NCBI GenBank assembly: GCA_958296055.1
Contig: CATQHS010000001.1
Span: 942,277-1,006,276, forward strand
Direction: 5' to 3'
DNA from: an uncultured Acidimicrobiales bacterium
GTDB lineage: Bacteria; Actinomycetota; Acidimicrobiia; Acidimicrobiales; Aldehydirespiratoraceae
Length of the DNA stretch: 64,000 nucleotides
Made by a program: the position numbers and the translations under genes. Below the pieces are notes generated by a model. That model saw nothing but the letters and a program-made list of their open reading frames with translations, was not told the origin of the DNA and searched no databases. Position 1 is the first letter of the stretch, and every line of letters begins with the position of its first letter. Below are positions 1 to 7,483 of this stretch, piece after piece.

Positions 1-665
1 CCCAGGAGAGCCAGGACTACTTCTCCTCCATCGACTTCGATCCGAGCTTGGGGGCGTTGGGCCGGGGGGCTCTGGGGGGTCTGCTCATGGCAGTGGCTCC
101 CCTGCTCGGGGTGGCATCCATGGCTCGGGCCGCCGTCACTGATCTCCGGGGCCGCACCCCGGCCGCGAGCGACGCTCTCCGGGGCGGGCTGGGCCGGCTG
201 CCCCGAGTCCTAGGCGTTTGGCTCCAGATCTTCGCTGTCATGGCGGCGGTGGGGACGGTGGTGGTGATCGCAGCCAGATTCTCCCCCCTGCTTGCTCTCC
301 CGCTGGGCCTGGCGGCTCTGGTCCTCTTCGTGGCCGCCTTTCCGGTTATGAGCATGGCTGGGACGACGGCCGCCGTCGGCCCCAAGACGTTGTCGCTGCG
401 TTATGCCCACTCGCTGGTGAGAGGCACCTACTGGCCGACTTTCGGTCGGTTGCTGGTGATAGCCCTTCTGACCGGGGTGTTCGCCTTGGTCGTCGGCTTG
501 GCCTTTTTTGCGATATCTCCAGGAGACGCGCTGGACCCCTCCGGAGGCTCGCTTATCATCAACATGGTGAGCTACTTCCTGAACTCGGCCATAGGACTGA
601 CCGCTACCATCCCGTCGGTGCTCCTCTACCGCGACCTCGGCGGCGAAACCCCCACCGACCCGTGA
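1..665 (+). CDS. integral membrane protein, 5' end outside window
   Basis: The frame is open from base 3 with no stop upstream, so the gene very probably begins before the window; the first in-frame start seen is a TTG at 48. The visible part is about 220 residues with at least four strongly hydrophobic stretches (roughly the first 25 residues after the TTG, then around 60-80, 85-105 and 135-160 counted from it) and a short polar C-terminus. I recognise no catalytic motif. It reads like a poly-helical membrane protein of the kind often called hypothetical in actinobacteria. The next gene starts 52 bp downstream behind its own -10 box, so it is probably a separate transcript. Confidence 0.7.
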   Translation, partial: QESQDYFSSIDFDPSLGALGRGALGGLLMAVAPLLGVASMARAAVTDLRGRTPAASDALRGGLGRLPRVLGVWLQIFAVMAAVGTVVVIAARFSPLLALPLGLAALVLFVAAFPVMSMAGTTAAVGPKTLSLRYAHSLVRGTYWPTFGRLLVIALLTGVFALVVGLAFFAISPGDALDPSGGSLIINMVSYFLNSAIGLTATIPSVLLYRDLGGETPTDP

Positions 666-705
666 GAACCCGACGGCACCTCTTGGCGATATCAAAATGT
701 CGCCA

Positions 706-711
706 TATCAT
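706..711 (+). promoter_or_regulatory. -10 box TATCAT of a probable leaderless promoter
   Basis: TATCAT fits the actinobacterial TANNNT -10 pattern and ends 6 nt before the ATG at 718, leaving no room for a ribosome binding site. This favours the ATG at 718 over the in-frame ATG at 697. Confidence 0.5.
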
Positions 712-717
712 GATTGC

Positions 718-927
718 ATGACCAAGCAGACGACAGTGCGGCTCCCGGACGAGCTGGCCGACCAAGCCGAGGCCGTGGCCCGCATCCAGGACACCAGCAT
801 GAACCAACTGATCATCGACTCCCTCGCCAAGGAGATCGACCGAGTGCGGTCTGACCACGACTTCACGAACCGAGCTAGACGGCTGCTCGAGCGCGACAAG
901 GAGCTTCTCGAACGCCTGGCCAAGTGA
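718..927 (+). CDS. ribbon-helix-helix (CopG/Arc-type) antitoxin-like protein
   Basis: A 69-residue protein beginning MTKQTTVRLPDELADQAE, the classic RHH pattern: a short basic/hydrophobic beta strand (TVRLPDEL) followed by two helices. RHH proteins bind operator DNA as dimers and usually act as antitoxins. The charged C-terminus (RLLERDKELLERLAK) would be the toxin-binding tail. A GTG overlaps its stop (GTGA at 924-927) in the usual position of a toxin start, but that frame stops after 20 codons (VTRYLDRQP...), so no intact partner follows. The next gene is a permease. It is either an orphan antitoxin or a stand-alone regulator. Confidence 0.7.
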   Translation: MTKQTTVRLPDELADQAEAVARIQDTSMNQLIIDSLAKEIDRVRSDHDFTNRARRLLERDKELLERLAK

Positions 928-982
928 CCAGGTACCTCGATCGCCAACCTATTGTCTTGGATCGAATGGGAACTGACTGCCG

Positions 983-1990
983 ATGACATCGCCGTCTGCT
1001 GCCGCCTTGCTTCTGGCCGAGATGGTCGCCCTGCTGCTGGGGGTCACGTTCTTGATCTCCCTGCTGCGGCGGCGGCTGGGCGACGAGACGATCCAGCGGT
1101 GGATGGGAGGCCCGCCGCACAAGGCCGCCCTCAAGGGGATCGCCCTGGGCGCGGTCACCCCCTTCTGCACCTACTCGGCCATCCCGGTGCTGCTGGGCAT
1201 GCGCCAGGCCGGGGTGAGGCCGGCCGGCTACACCGCCTTCCTGTTCGCCGCGCCGGTGGTCGACCCCATCCTGGTCGGCGCCCTGGCCATCATCATCGGC
1301 CCGGCCGGAGCGGGGGTGTACACCGTGGCCGCCTTCACCGCCGCCTTCACGCTGGCCCTGATCGTCGACGCCATCGACATCACCCCCCACCTCAAGCCGG
1401 TCCCGGCCCTAGCCCCGGCATCGGCCCCCTCCCCGGTGCCGGCGGCGATAACCGAACCGGCCCCGGCGTTGGCGCCATCGGCGGCGGCAGTGCCCGGGGC
1501 AGGGGTGCCAGCGCCGACCGGCTCATCCGCACCCCCAGCATCGTGCCCGTCGTCGGACCCGGAGCCGTGGCGGGGATGGCGGGCCGAGGCCCCGGCGGCG
1601 TGGCAGCGAGCCCTGGGGCTGCTGCGGGGCATGGCCTGGCTCATCGTCATCGGCGTCGCCGTCGGCCTGGGCATAAGCCTGGCCATGCCCGCCGACTCCC
1701 TGGCGGGCATCGCCGGCTCGCAGAGCCCGCTGGCCATCCCGATCGCCGCGGCCGTGGGCGTCCCGTTCTACGTGGGCACCGAGCTGTTCGTGCCCATCGG
1801 CGACGCCCTCCGAACCAGCGGGGTGGGCGTCGGGGCCATCGTGGCCCTCACCATCGCCGGGGCCGGGGCCAACCTGCCCGAGTTCGCCCTGCTCACCAAG
1901 CTGGCCCGAGGCCGTCTGGTGGCCGCCTTCTTCGCCTACGTGTTCTTCGTGGCCGTCGTCGGCGGCCTCGTCACCGATCTGGTCCTCTGA
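983..1990 (+). CDS. ArsP/YraQ (DUF318)-family permease
   Basis: A 335-residue protein with about eight transmembrane helices in two blocks of four, separated by a long Pro/Ala-rich loop (about residues 138-205). The first block carries TPFCTYSAIPVL, which matches the TPFCSCSxxP motif of the DUF318/ArsP permeases; here only the first cysteine is kept. The second block has the matching GVPFYVGTELFVPIG segment. ArsP members export trivalent organoarsenicals; other members are of unknown substrate. The loop is unusually long and low-complexity. No arsenic gene is adjacent, so the substrate is open. Confidence 0.75.
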   Translation: MTSPSAAALLLAEMVALLLGVTFLISLLRRRLGDETIQRWMGGPPHKAALKGIALGAVTPFCTYSAIPVLLGMRQAGVRPAGYTAFLFAAPVVDPILVGALAIIIGPAGAGVYTVAAFTAAFTLALIVDAIDITPHLKPVPALAPASAPSPVPAAITEPAPALAPSAAAVPGAGVPAPTGSSAPPASCPSSDPEPWRGWRAEAPAAWQRALGLLRGMAWLIVIGVAVGLGISLAMPADSLAGIAGSQSPLAIPIAAAVGVPFYVGTELFVPIGDALRTSGVGVGAIVALTIAGAGANLPEFALLTKLARGRLVAAFFAYVFFVAVVGGLVTDLVL

Positions 1991-2079
1991 CTACCGGCTG
2001 ACCGCGCCCGGCCGGCCCAGCCCGGCCCGGACGCCCGGCCGGCCCTAAACCCGAACGGAACCGAACCGAGGCGCTGGGT

Positions 2080-2085
2080 TACGAT
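2080..2085 (+). promoter_or_regulatory. -10 box TACGAT ahead of vsr
   Basis: TACGAT lies 8 nt before the GTG at 2094 and no Shine-Dalgarno sequence separates them, consistent with a leaderless transcript. Confidence 0.4.
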
Positions 2086-2093
2086 CCGCGGAA

Positions 2094-2570
2094 GTGACTC
2101 AGGGGTCAGAGTCAGCCAGCGGGTCTTGGGCCGCGTCGCCGGCCACGAGAAAGTCGATGCAGGCCAACCGGAGCCGGGACACCAAGCCCGAGTTGGCCGT
2201 GCGCTCCGCCGTGCACCGGCGGGGTCTCCGCTACCGAGTGGCCACCCGGCCCCAGCCGGAGCTGCGCCGGACCGCCGACATGGTCTTCCGCCGGGCCAAG
2301 GTGGCCGTGTTCGTGGACGGCTGCTACTGGCACGGCTGCCCCGAACACCACACCCAGCCCGCCACCAACCGGGAGTACTGGGCGGAGAAGATCTCCGGGA
2401 ACGTCAGGCGAGACAAGGAGACCAACGAACGCCTGGAACGGGCCGGATGGACGGTGCTGCGGTTCTGGGAGCACGAGAACACCGAAACCGTCGCCGACGC
2501 CATAGAGACCTCTGTCCGCTCCGCCCTCCGCCGCCAAGCCCCGGACGAAAGCAGAGGCAAGGGCTCCTAG
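2094..2570 (+). CDS. vsr: very short patch repair endonuclease Vsr
   Basis: A 158-residue protein of normal Vsr length. It shows SMQANRSRDTKPELAVRS near residue 20, the metal-binding DMVFRRAKVAVFVDGC region, the zinc/catalytic WHGCPEHH motif and RRDKETNERLERAGWTVLRFWEHE at the C-terminus, all in family order. Vsr nicks next to T:G mismatches that arise when 5-methylcytosine deaminates, and so protects sites methylated by the neighbouring cytosine methyltransferase. It converges on dcm: both genes end inside the same palindromic CTAG (2567-2570), each using it as TAG on its own strand. Confidence 0.92.
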   Translation: MTQGSESASGSWAASPATRKSMQANRSRDTKPELAVRSAVHRRGLRYRVATRPQPELRRTADMVFRRAKVAVFVDGCYWHGCPEHHTQPATNREYWAEKISGNVRRDKETNERLERAGWTVLRFWEHENTETVADAIETSVRSALRRQAPDESRGKGS

Positions 2571-3697
2571 GCGGCTTTGCTTCGGGGCGCGCAGGCCGCT
2601 ACGGCTGGGGCCAGCACCTGCCGGGCCAGCCAGCCGACGACGGGCACGCAGACCGCGTCGCCGAACCCGTATAGGGCTTGGACTTCGGTGACGGCCGAGT
2701 AGTCGAACTCCTCGGGCGCGCCCTGGAGGCGGGCGTACTCGCGGGGCGTCATCCAGCGGGCCCGCAGATCCTCGGGGCCGACTTCGACAATGGCCTGGCG
2801 CGAGGAACCGCCCCGGGCGGTGCGCAGACAGCCGGCGATGTCATCAGAGCGGATCTCCCACACGGCCGCGCCCCCGCGGGTGCGGCGGTAGGCCGTGCGC
2901 CACTTGGTGGCACCCCCCAGCCCAAGCTCGTCCAGCCGGTGGCGATGACTCGTGGACAGCGACTCCAAGAACCTGGTCATGCGGTCGCCCCGCCACCACC
3001 GCTCATCGCCCGGGTCGAGGCGCTCCACCACATCTCGGAGCCCGCCCCCGGCCCGCAGGGGCACCGGCACCGGCACCGGCAACTCCTGGAGGGCAAGATC
3101 GCGATGGGCGCGGATGAACGAAGCCACAGGGCTGGGGCGCAGAGGGCTCGCCTTGCCCGAGCCAGGTCCCGCGAGCCGCTCATGGGTGCCGATGATGAAC
3201 AGCCGGGGCCGCGATTGCGGTCGGAACCACCGGGCGTCGACGGCCACCACATCGCACGTGTACCCCAGCGAGTTGAGTTCGGCTATGGCGGCCCGGAGAT
3301 CCCGGCCCCGCCTGGATGAGACGAACGAGGTCACGTTCTCGACCATCACCACCGAAGGGGCCCGCCCGCCCATCTCGCGCAAGACCCTGGCGAACTCGAA
3401 GAACAGCCCCGACTGCTCCCCCTTCAGCCCCCGCCGGTTGCCTGCCAGCGACAGATCCACGCAAGGGAAGCTGGCGGTAGCGATGTCCACGGCGGGCACG
3501 GCCGCCCCCCGCACGTTGCGGATGTCATCAAGGACGTAGTCAGACACGTCGAAGTTGGCCGCGTACACGGCCCGCTTCACCGGCTCGATGTCGTTGGCCC
3601 AGACCACATCGATCCCGGCCTGCTCCAACCCAGACCGCACCAACCCGATCCCAGCGAAGAACTCCGCCGCCCGCAGCCTCCCGTCGGCAGTAGCCAT
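2567..3697 (-). CDS. dcm: DNA (cytosine-5-)-methyltransferase
   Basis: A 376-residue protein. Motif I is AAEFFAGIGLVRSGLEQAG, motif IV ATASFPCVDLSLAG with the catalytic Cys, motif VI ENVTSF, motif VIII RPQSRPRLFIIG, and motifs IX-X lie near the C-terminus (MTPREYARLQGAP...ALYGFGDAVCVPV), so the fold is complete. The start ATG at 3697 directly precedes the conserved core and sits 8 nt from a -10 box; a longer open frame upstream has no family similarity. With vsr it forms a methylation-plus-repair pair. No restriction endonuclease is adjacent, so it is either solitary or a restriction-modification remnant. Confidence 0.93.
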   Translation of the reverse strand: MATADGRLRAAEFFAGIGLVRSGLEQAGIDVVWANDIEPVKRAVYAANFDVSDYVLDDIRNVRGAAVPAVDIATASFPCVDLSLAGNRRGLKGEQSGLFFEFARVLREMGGRAPSVVMVENVTSFVSSRRGRDLRAAIAELNSLGYTCDVVAVDARWFRPQSRPRLFIIGTHERLAGPGSGKASPLRPSPVASFIRAHRDLALQELPVPVPVPLRAGGGLRDVVERLDPGDERWWRGDRMTRFLESLSTSHRHRLDELGLGGATKWRTAYRRTRGGAAVWEIRSDDIAGCLRTARGGSSRQAIVEVGPEDLRARWMTPREYARLQGAPEEFDYSAVTEVQALYGFGDAVCVPVVGWLARQVLAPAVAACAPRSKAA

Positions 3698-3705
3698 GAA
3701 CCGCC

Positions 3706-3711
3706 ACCCTA
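3706..3711 (-). promoter_or_regulatory. -10 box TAGGGT ahead of dcm
   Basis: On the minus strand TAGGGT is followed 8 nt later by the dcm ATG. The pterin dehydratase gene at 5130 has almost the same upstream sequence (TAGGGTGGGCGGTTC), so both probably share a promoter type that gives leaderless mRNA. Confidence 0.45.
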
Positions 3712-3810
3712 ACCTCCTAGACTCCCTCCAGTCATTAGAGCCAAATGTTGCAATTACTGAACTTGGTGGTAGTATTGCCCAGAACCGCTCCGCCACCCTG
3801 GAGGCATCCA

Positions 3811-4338
3811 ATGAATTACAGACTATTTCGTGAAGTCAGTGCCGATGACTTCTACCGTGACCCCCATGACGCGAAGCGTCGGGATCAGCTCGAAGCTCAC
3901 CCCGAAGCCTTCGATCGGCTCTTCGCCCTGCTGAACGACCCCGCCAACGAACAGCGGCTCGTCGATGCGGAGATGCACGGTTTTCCTGCCCTGGCGGGGG
4001 TCGTGCGCCTTGTAGAAGGCGATCCGGTCATCGCTCGCGTGCTTGAAGCAGGCGGAAAACGCTTCCACCAGACCGTCGGAGTCGCGGTCAAGCTCAAAAT
4101 GGAGAAGCTCGGCTGGCAGAAGGCGGGAAGGAAGGGCACTGTCCGAGGCTCCCGCCACTTCACCAAGGCCGAGCGCTACGTCAACGCGGCACCAACCGAC
4201 AACGGCTACACCGCGCGAGCGCTGAAGGCGCTCGAAACCGTGGAGCAAATCGGTGACGAGCAAGAACGGGCTCAGACCGGACGCGAACTCATGGAAGCCC
4301 TCGGCGCGACACGCCGTGCCGAAGGCCGACCTTTCTGA
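3811..4338 (+). CDS. putative antitoxin of a PIN toxin pair, unnamed family
   Basis: A 175-residue soluble protein starting MNYRLFREVSADDFY behind GGAGG (the ATG at 3811). Its first 120 residues match the N-terminal half of the protein at 5624-6298 (shared features: HPxAFxRLFAxLNxP, VGVAxKLKxEKLGW and RGxRxFTKAE). The C-terminal 50 residues are charged and helical. It overlaps the PIN-domain gene downstream, the usual antitoxin-toxin layout, and may autoregulate. I do not recognise the domain by name; the antitoxin role is an inference from position. GC content is normal here, unlike in its AT-rich relative. Confidence 0.6.
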   Translation: MNYRLFREVSADDFYRDPHDAKRRDQLEAHPEAFDRLFALLNDPANEQRLVDAEMHGFPALAGVVRLVEGDPVIARVLEAGGKRFHQTVGVAVKLKMEKLGWQKAGRKGTVRGSRHFTKAERYVNAAPTDNGYTARALKALETVEQIGDEQERAQTGRELMEALGATRRAEGRPF

Positions 4339-4789
4339 CGTGTGGCTTGTCCTCGACAGCGGCCCGCTCGGACTGCTGAGCAATCCAACTGCGACCGGAG
4401 CCGCCCGAGAAGCTCAGGATTGGGCTCAAGCCCGCCTGATCGCAGGCGATCAGATTTTCGTCCCCGAGATCGCCGACTACGAGGTTCGGCGTGAACTTCT
4501 GCGGGCTGACAAGAGACTCGGCCTGGCGCGACTCGACGAACTCGCCCACGAACTCGAATACCTGCCATTGAAGACAGCGATGATGCGAGAGGCCTCGATC
4601 TTGTGGGCCAACGCTCGCAACGCGGGCTTTCCCACCGCCCACGACGCTGCTCTTGACGGAGATGTCATCCTTGCGGCGCAAGCCCGAAGCATCCAGCCCA
4701 CCGCCGGCAACGAGAACGTGGTCGTGGCGACAACCAACGCTTCCCACTTGACCCGATACGTCGACGCCAGGCAATGGTCAGATATTTGA
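4253..4789 (+). CDS. PIN-domain ribonuclease, VapC-like toxin
   Basis: The recognisable core begins WLVLDSGPLGLLSNP (first PIN aspartate). It continues with FVPEIADYEVRRELL (Glu), LDGDVILAAQA (Asp) and VVVATTNASHL in the last acidic position, giving a plausible magnesium site. PIN toxins cleave RNA. GTG at 4253, with GGAG 8 nt upstream, gives 178 residues and an 86-bp overlap with the preceding gene; GTG at 4316 or 4340 would give the usual PIN length and cannot be excluded. Paired with the 3811-4338 protein as a likely toxin-antitoxin module. Confidence 0.7.
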   Translation: MTSKNGLRPDANSWKPSARHAVPKADLSDVWLVLDSGPLGLLSNPTATGAAREAQDWAQARLIAGDQIFVPEIADYEVRRELLRADKRLGLARLDELAHELEYLPLKTAMMREASILWANARNAGFPTAHDAALDGDVILAAQARSIQPTAGNENVVVATTNASHLTRYVDARQWSDI

Positions 4790-4842
4790 AGAGACAGCGC
4801 TTGCGGGCTGGGCCTCGCCCACCGCTCGTAGCTGCCGCCCGG

Positions 4843-5130
4843 TCAGCCGATGGCGTCGACCCGCTCGATGAAGTCGCGGTCGCGGGCGGAGAGGCCCCCC
4901 ACGTCGTGGCTGGTGACGGCCAGTTCCACCTTGTTGTAGACGTTCGACCACTCGGGGTGATGGAACAGGCGCTCCGCGATCAGCGCCACATGGGCCATGA
5001 ACCCGAAGGCCGACCGGAAGTCGGCGAACTCGTAGGACCGGCGCAACACCTCGCCGTCCCGCCGCCACTGGGGGTGAGCGGCCAGCAGATCGGCGATCTC
5101 GGCCTCGGAGAGAAGATCATCAGCACCCAT
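4843..5130 (-). CDS. phhB: pterin-4-alpha-carbinolamine dehydratase
   Basis: A 95-residue protein of typical family length. It contains [48 protein letters not shown] sequence: the F-x-HVA...HHPxWxNVYxxVxxxLxTHDxGGLT signature that places the catalytic histidines. The enzyme dehydrates 4a-hydroxytetrahydropterin so that tetrahydrobiopterin or tetrahydrofolate cofactors can be recycled. It stands alone on the minus strand between toxin-antitoxin pieces, behind a -10 box TAGGGT at 5140-5145. No aromatic amino acid hydroxylase is in view. Confidence 0.93.
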   Translation of the reverse strand: MGADDLLSEAEIADLLAAHPQWRRDGEVLRRSYEFADFRSAFGFMAHVALIAERLFHHPEWSNVYNKVELAVTSHDVGGLSARDRDFIERVDAIG

Positions 5131-5139
5131 GAACCGCCC

Positions 5140-5145
5140 ACCCTA
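5140..5145 (-). promoter_or_regulatory. -10 box TAGGGT ahead of the pterin dehydratase
   Basis: TAGGGT on the minus strand ends 9 nt before the ATG at 5130. The sequence between box and ATG is nearly identical to that in front of dcm. Confidence 0.4.
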
Positions 5146-5173
5146 GCCCCAGGACGAGGGCCCGCTCCAGCCG

Positions 5174-5343
5174 GTGGTCGTGATCGACGCCTCAACGGCA
5201 GTGCAGGGTTTGTCCAAACGCGCGCCGCGTTGGCGGAGGCGTTCGACTGTCGCCTCGTGACCGCCGACGCCCGGCTCAGCCGAGCACCCGGCCCCCGCTG
5301 TCCCTATACTGAAGTCCAGGCATTGGAATCCGAAGACTATGAG
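5174..5343 (+). pseudogene. relic of a VapC/PIN toxin gene, internally deleted and frameshifted
   Basis: From GTG 5174 the frame reads VVVIDASTAVQ, the typical VapC amino terminus with the first catalytic Asp. That frame is lost within about 15 codons. In a second frame (about 5211-5330) the sequence reads ALAEAFDCRLVTADARLSRAP, the typical VapC carboxy terminus with the last acidic residues. The central 80 or so residues of a PIN domain are missing. So a toxin gene was deleted in the middle and frameshifted. It directly precedes a small membrane-protein gene. Confidence 0.6.
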
Positions 5344-5349
5344 GTGAAC

Positions 5350-5532
5350 ATGTCCTATAGGGTCATAATTACCGGTCTGACTATGGTGGCTAGTGTCATA
5401 GCTGCCATCGGCGGCGTTTCCCTCCTAAGCGACGATCGAGTGGCGCTAGGAATCACGATACTTGTGACCGCGGCGGTGGTCTGCGGCACCGGAGTCGCCA
5501 CTTGGCGATGGTCAGGAGAACTCACCCGATAA
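5350..5532 (+). CDS. small two-helix membrane protein
   Basis: A 60-residue protein starting MSYRVIITGLTMVASVIAAIGG behind GAGGTG. It has two hydrophobic segments (residues 5-25 and 33-52) and ends in ATWRWSGELTR. The same layout and ending (ATWRWLGELTR) form the C-terminal 60 residues of the protein at 5624-6298. The DNA just after it is duplicated too (see repeat 5515-5609). It is probably a decayed or split copy of the larger gene whose N-terminal domain was replaced by the VapC relic. Function unknown. Confidence 0.5.
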   Translation: MSYRVIITGLTMVASVIAAIGGVSLLSDDRVALGITILVTAAVVCGTGVATWRWSGELTR

Positions 5533-5609
5533 ACCGGCGACGGCCCCGCTGGGCTCGGGGCGAGGGTTAGGTGAGCAGGTCGGCAAAAGGGGTCATCGAA
5601 GGGGTCTCG
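5515..5609. repeat. imperfect direct repeat copy A, includes a sufC 3' fragment
   Basis: This stretch matches 6281-6380 at roughly 90 percent, with one 5-base gap. Copy A holds the end of the small membrane gene plus, on the minus strand, the last coding bases of sufC (RDPF-DPFADLLT and stop) without the rest of the gene. It is therefore a duplicated fragment. Confidence 0.8.
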
Positions 5610-5623
5610 AAATCAGAAAGGTA

Positions 5624-6298
5624 ATGGAGCCGAATCCGATTATGACTAGACACGTCACACCTCAAGATTTCGAACGCGATATATCTGCTCGTAAGTTTCG
5701 GAATGAAATAGGTAAACATCCACAAGCTTTTAATCGGCTCTTTGCTGTTTTAAATAACCCAGATAACGAGAAAAAGCTGGTTGAAGCATCCGAATGCGGC
5801 AGATCCGCCTTAGAAGGAATCATAGATCTCGTTGAGACTGAACCTGAAATAGAAAAAATCCTCAAGGCTAGACCGAAAGAAAACCACTTTCGTCGGGCCG
5901 TAGGAGTTGCAATCAAGCTAAAGATCGAAAAGCTAGGCTGGAGTACAACCGGAAGAAAGAGTACCATCAGAGGTGCGCGTTACTTTACTAAAGCTGAAAT
6001 CTACAAGGTCCAGAGTCAAGGTACAGCATTCAAACCTGAAGACAAAACAGGTCATGCAACTACTCAGCGACAGAGGAGTCTTGACCACAGCACCGTAAAC
6101 CCAGAAACCCCTACAAACAGGACCAGTCTTAGGAATGTAATGCTTGTCGTGAATCTGGTAGCCGGTATCTTAGTAGCCATCGGCGGGGTGATTCTTCTGA
6201 GCGAGGATCAAACGACGATAGGGGGCTTGATGATTGCGGCAGCGGTCTGCGGTATGGGGTATGCCACTTGGCGGTGGTTGGGAGAACTCACCCGATAA
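5624..6298 (+). CDS. antitoxin-like domain fused to a membrane tail, AT-rich foreign gene
   Basis: A 224-residue protein behind AGAAAGG; a second in-frame ATG lies at 5642. Residues 8-125 are related to the putative antitoxin at 3811-4338 (HPQAFNRLFAVLNNP, VGVAIKLKIEKLGW, RGARYFTKAE). A polar linker (about 130-165) and two membrane segments follow (VNLVAGILVAIGGVILLS and the final 30 residues). DNA from about 5620 to 6170 is far richer in A/T than its surroundings, with rare codons, which suggests recent transfer. No toxin gene follows. It lies convergent to sufC with a 40-bp gap. Confidence 0.6.
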   Translation: MEPNPIMTRHVTPQDFERDISARKFRNEIGKHPQAFNRLFAVLNNPDNEKKLVEASECGRSALEGIIDLVETEPEIEKILKARPKENHFRRAVGVAIKLKIEKLGWSTTGRKSTIRGARYFTKAEIYKVQSQGTAFKPEDKTGHATTQRQRSLDHSTVNPETPTNRTSLRNVMLVVNLVAGILVAIGGVILLSEDQTTIGGLMIAAAVCGMGYATWRWLGELTR

Positions 6299-6380
6299 AC
6301 CGGCGACGGCCCTGCTGGGCTCGGGACTGGGGCGAGGGTTAGGTGAGGAGGTCGGCGAAGGGGTCGCCGAAGGGGTCTCG
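6281..6380. repeat. imperfect direct repeat copy B, contains the true sufC 3' end
   Basis: Partner of 5515-5609. This copy includes the end of the 5624-6298 gene and the intact 3' end of sufC. The AT-rich gene lies between the two copies. Confidence 0.8.
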
Positions 6381-7139
6381 GAACGGGTTGGCGGCCGGTT
6401 CGGGGTCGGGCTGGGCGTCGGCCCAGCGCTCGTAGCCCTCGGCTTCCAGCAGGTCGGCCAGTTCGGGGCCGCCTGACTCCTGGATGCGGCCCCCGGCGAA
6501 GATGTGCACGACGTCGGGGCGGAGCTGCTCGAACAGGCGGCTGTAGTGGGTGATGGCCACCACCCCCAGCTCGTCGTGCTCGGTGGCCTCCTCGATCCGA
6601 CGGCTCACCATGCGCAGGGCGTCCACATCCAAGCCCGAGTCGAGTTCGTCGACGATGGCGAACTTCGGCTCCAGCACGCAGAGCTGCAGCGCCTCGTTGC
6701 GCTTGTGCTCACCGCCGGACAAGTCCACGTTCAAAGGGCGCTGCAAGAGCTGGGCGTCGAAGGCCATGAGGTCCGCCTCGGCCAGCATCCGGGAGGCGAT
6801 GACATCGGCGTTGCTGGTAGTGCACACCGACTCGGTGAGCGCGTCGTTTAGCGACACGCCAGGCACCTCGATGGGGTGCTGCATGGCCAGGAACAGCCCG
6901 GCCTCGGCTCGCTTCCAGGCCGGAAGGCCCAACAGCTCCGTCCCGTCGATGCGCACCGATCCGCCCAGCACCTCGTAGTCGGGATGGCCGGCGATCACCC
7001 GGGCCAGCGTCGACTTGCCCGAGCCGTTCGGGCCCATCACCGCATGCACCTCGCCGGAGGCCACCTCCAAGTCGACGCCGGTGATGATCTCCCGGCCGCC
7101 CACCGCGGCCCGCAGGCCCTCAATCACAAGCTCGCTCAC
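6339..7139 (-). CDS. sufC: SUF system ATPase SufC
   Basis: A 266-residue ABC-type ATPase. Walker A GPNGSGKSTLARVIAGHPDY, signature LSGGEHKRNEALQL and Walker B FAIVDELDSGLDVDALR are all in the SufC-specific forms. SufC powers the SufBCD scaffold that assembles Fe-S clusters in the cytoplasm. The GTG start at 7139 overlaps the Rieske gene stop (GTGA). The C-terminus PFRDPFGDPFADLLT is a repeated tail, and its coding DNA is duplicated at 5560-5609. No sufS, sufU or sufT follows, although actinobacterial suf operons normally continue that way. The foreign region begins right here. Confidence 0.96.
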   Translation of the reverse strand: MSELVIEGLRAAVGGREIITGVDLEVASGEVHAVMGPNGSGKSTLARVIAGHPDYEVLGGSVRIDGTELLGLPAWKRAEAGLFLAMQHPIEVPGVSLNDALTESVCTTSNADVIASRMLAEADLMAFDAQLLQRPLNVDLSGGEHKRNEALQLCVLEPKFAIVDELDSGLDVDALRMVSRRIEEATEHDELGVVAITHYSRLFEQLRPDVVHIFAGGRIQESGGPELADLLEAEGYERWADAQPDPEPAANPFRDPFGDPFADLLT

Positions 7140-7483
7140 GAGCCGGCGCCCTCCCCGCCCTCTCCGCCCTCGGCGACGGTCACCACCACCGTGCCAGCCA
7201 CCACCACGGCTTCGTATACCGGCACCGGGCGGGTGGCAGGCAGGGTGACCGGCTCGCCGGTGGCTACGTCGAAGGTGGCACCGTGGGCCACGCACTCGAT
7301 GGTGCAGTCCTCGGCATCGACCCACCCCTCCGACAGCGACACCTCGGCGTGGCTGCAGGTGTCGCCGATGGCGTACACGTCGTCGTCGATGCGGATCACC
7401 GCCACCGGGCGGCCGTCCACCTCCACCCGGCGGGCCGAGCCCGGCTCCAGATCGGCCAGGGGGAACAGTTCGTACGCGGTCAC
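7136..7483 (-). CDS. Rieske-type [2Fe-2S] ferredoxin of the suf operon
   Basis: A 115-residue protein with both halves of the Rieske signature: CSH in IGDTCSHAEVSLSEG and CVAH in CTIECVAHGATFD, spaced as in small non-haem ferredoxins. It would hold a [2Fe-2S] cluster through two Cys and two His. The GTG at 7483 overlaps the sufD stop by 4 bases and the gene overlaps sufC by 4 bases, so the three are translationally coupled. Such ferredoxins occur between sufD and sufC in several actinobacteria and may supply electrons for cluster assembly. The last 12 residues are a Gly/Glu repeat. Confidence 0.9.
   Translation of the reverse strand: MTAYELFPLADLEPGSARRVEVDGRPVAVIRIDDDVYAIGDTCSHAEVSLSEGWVDAEDCTIECVAHGATFDVATGEPVTLPATRPVPVYEAVVVAGTVVVTVAEGGEGGEGAGS

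Noticed and set aside
4774..5532. A 252-codon plus-strand frame ending in the small membrane protein
   Set aside because: Its first half is antisense to the pterin dehydratase gene; only the end (VapC relic and 60-residue membrane protein) is supported.
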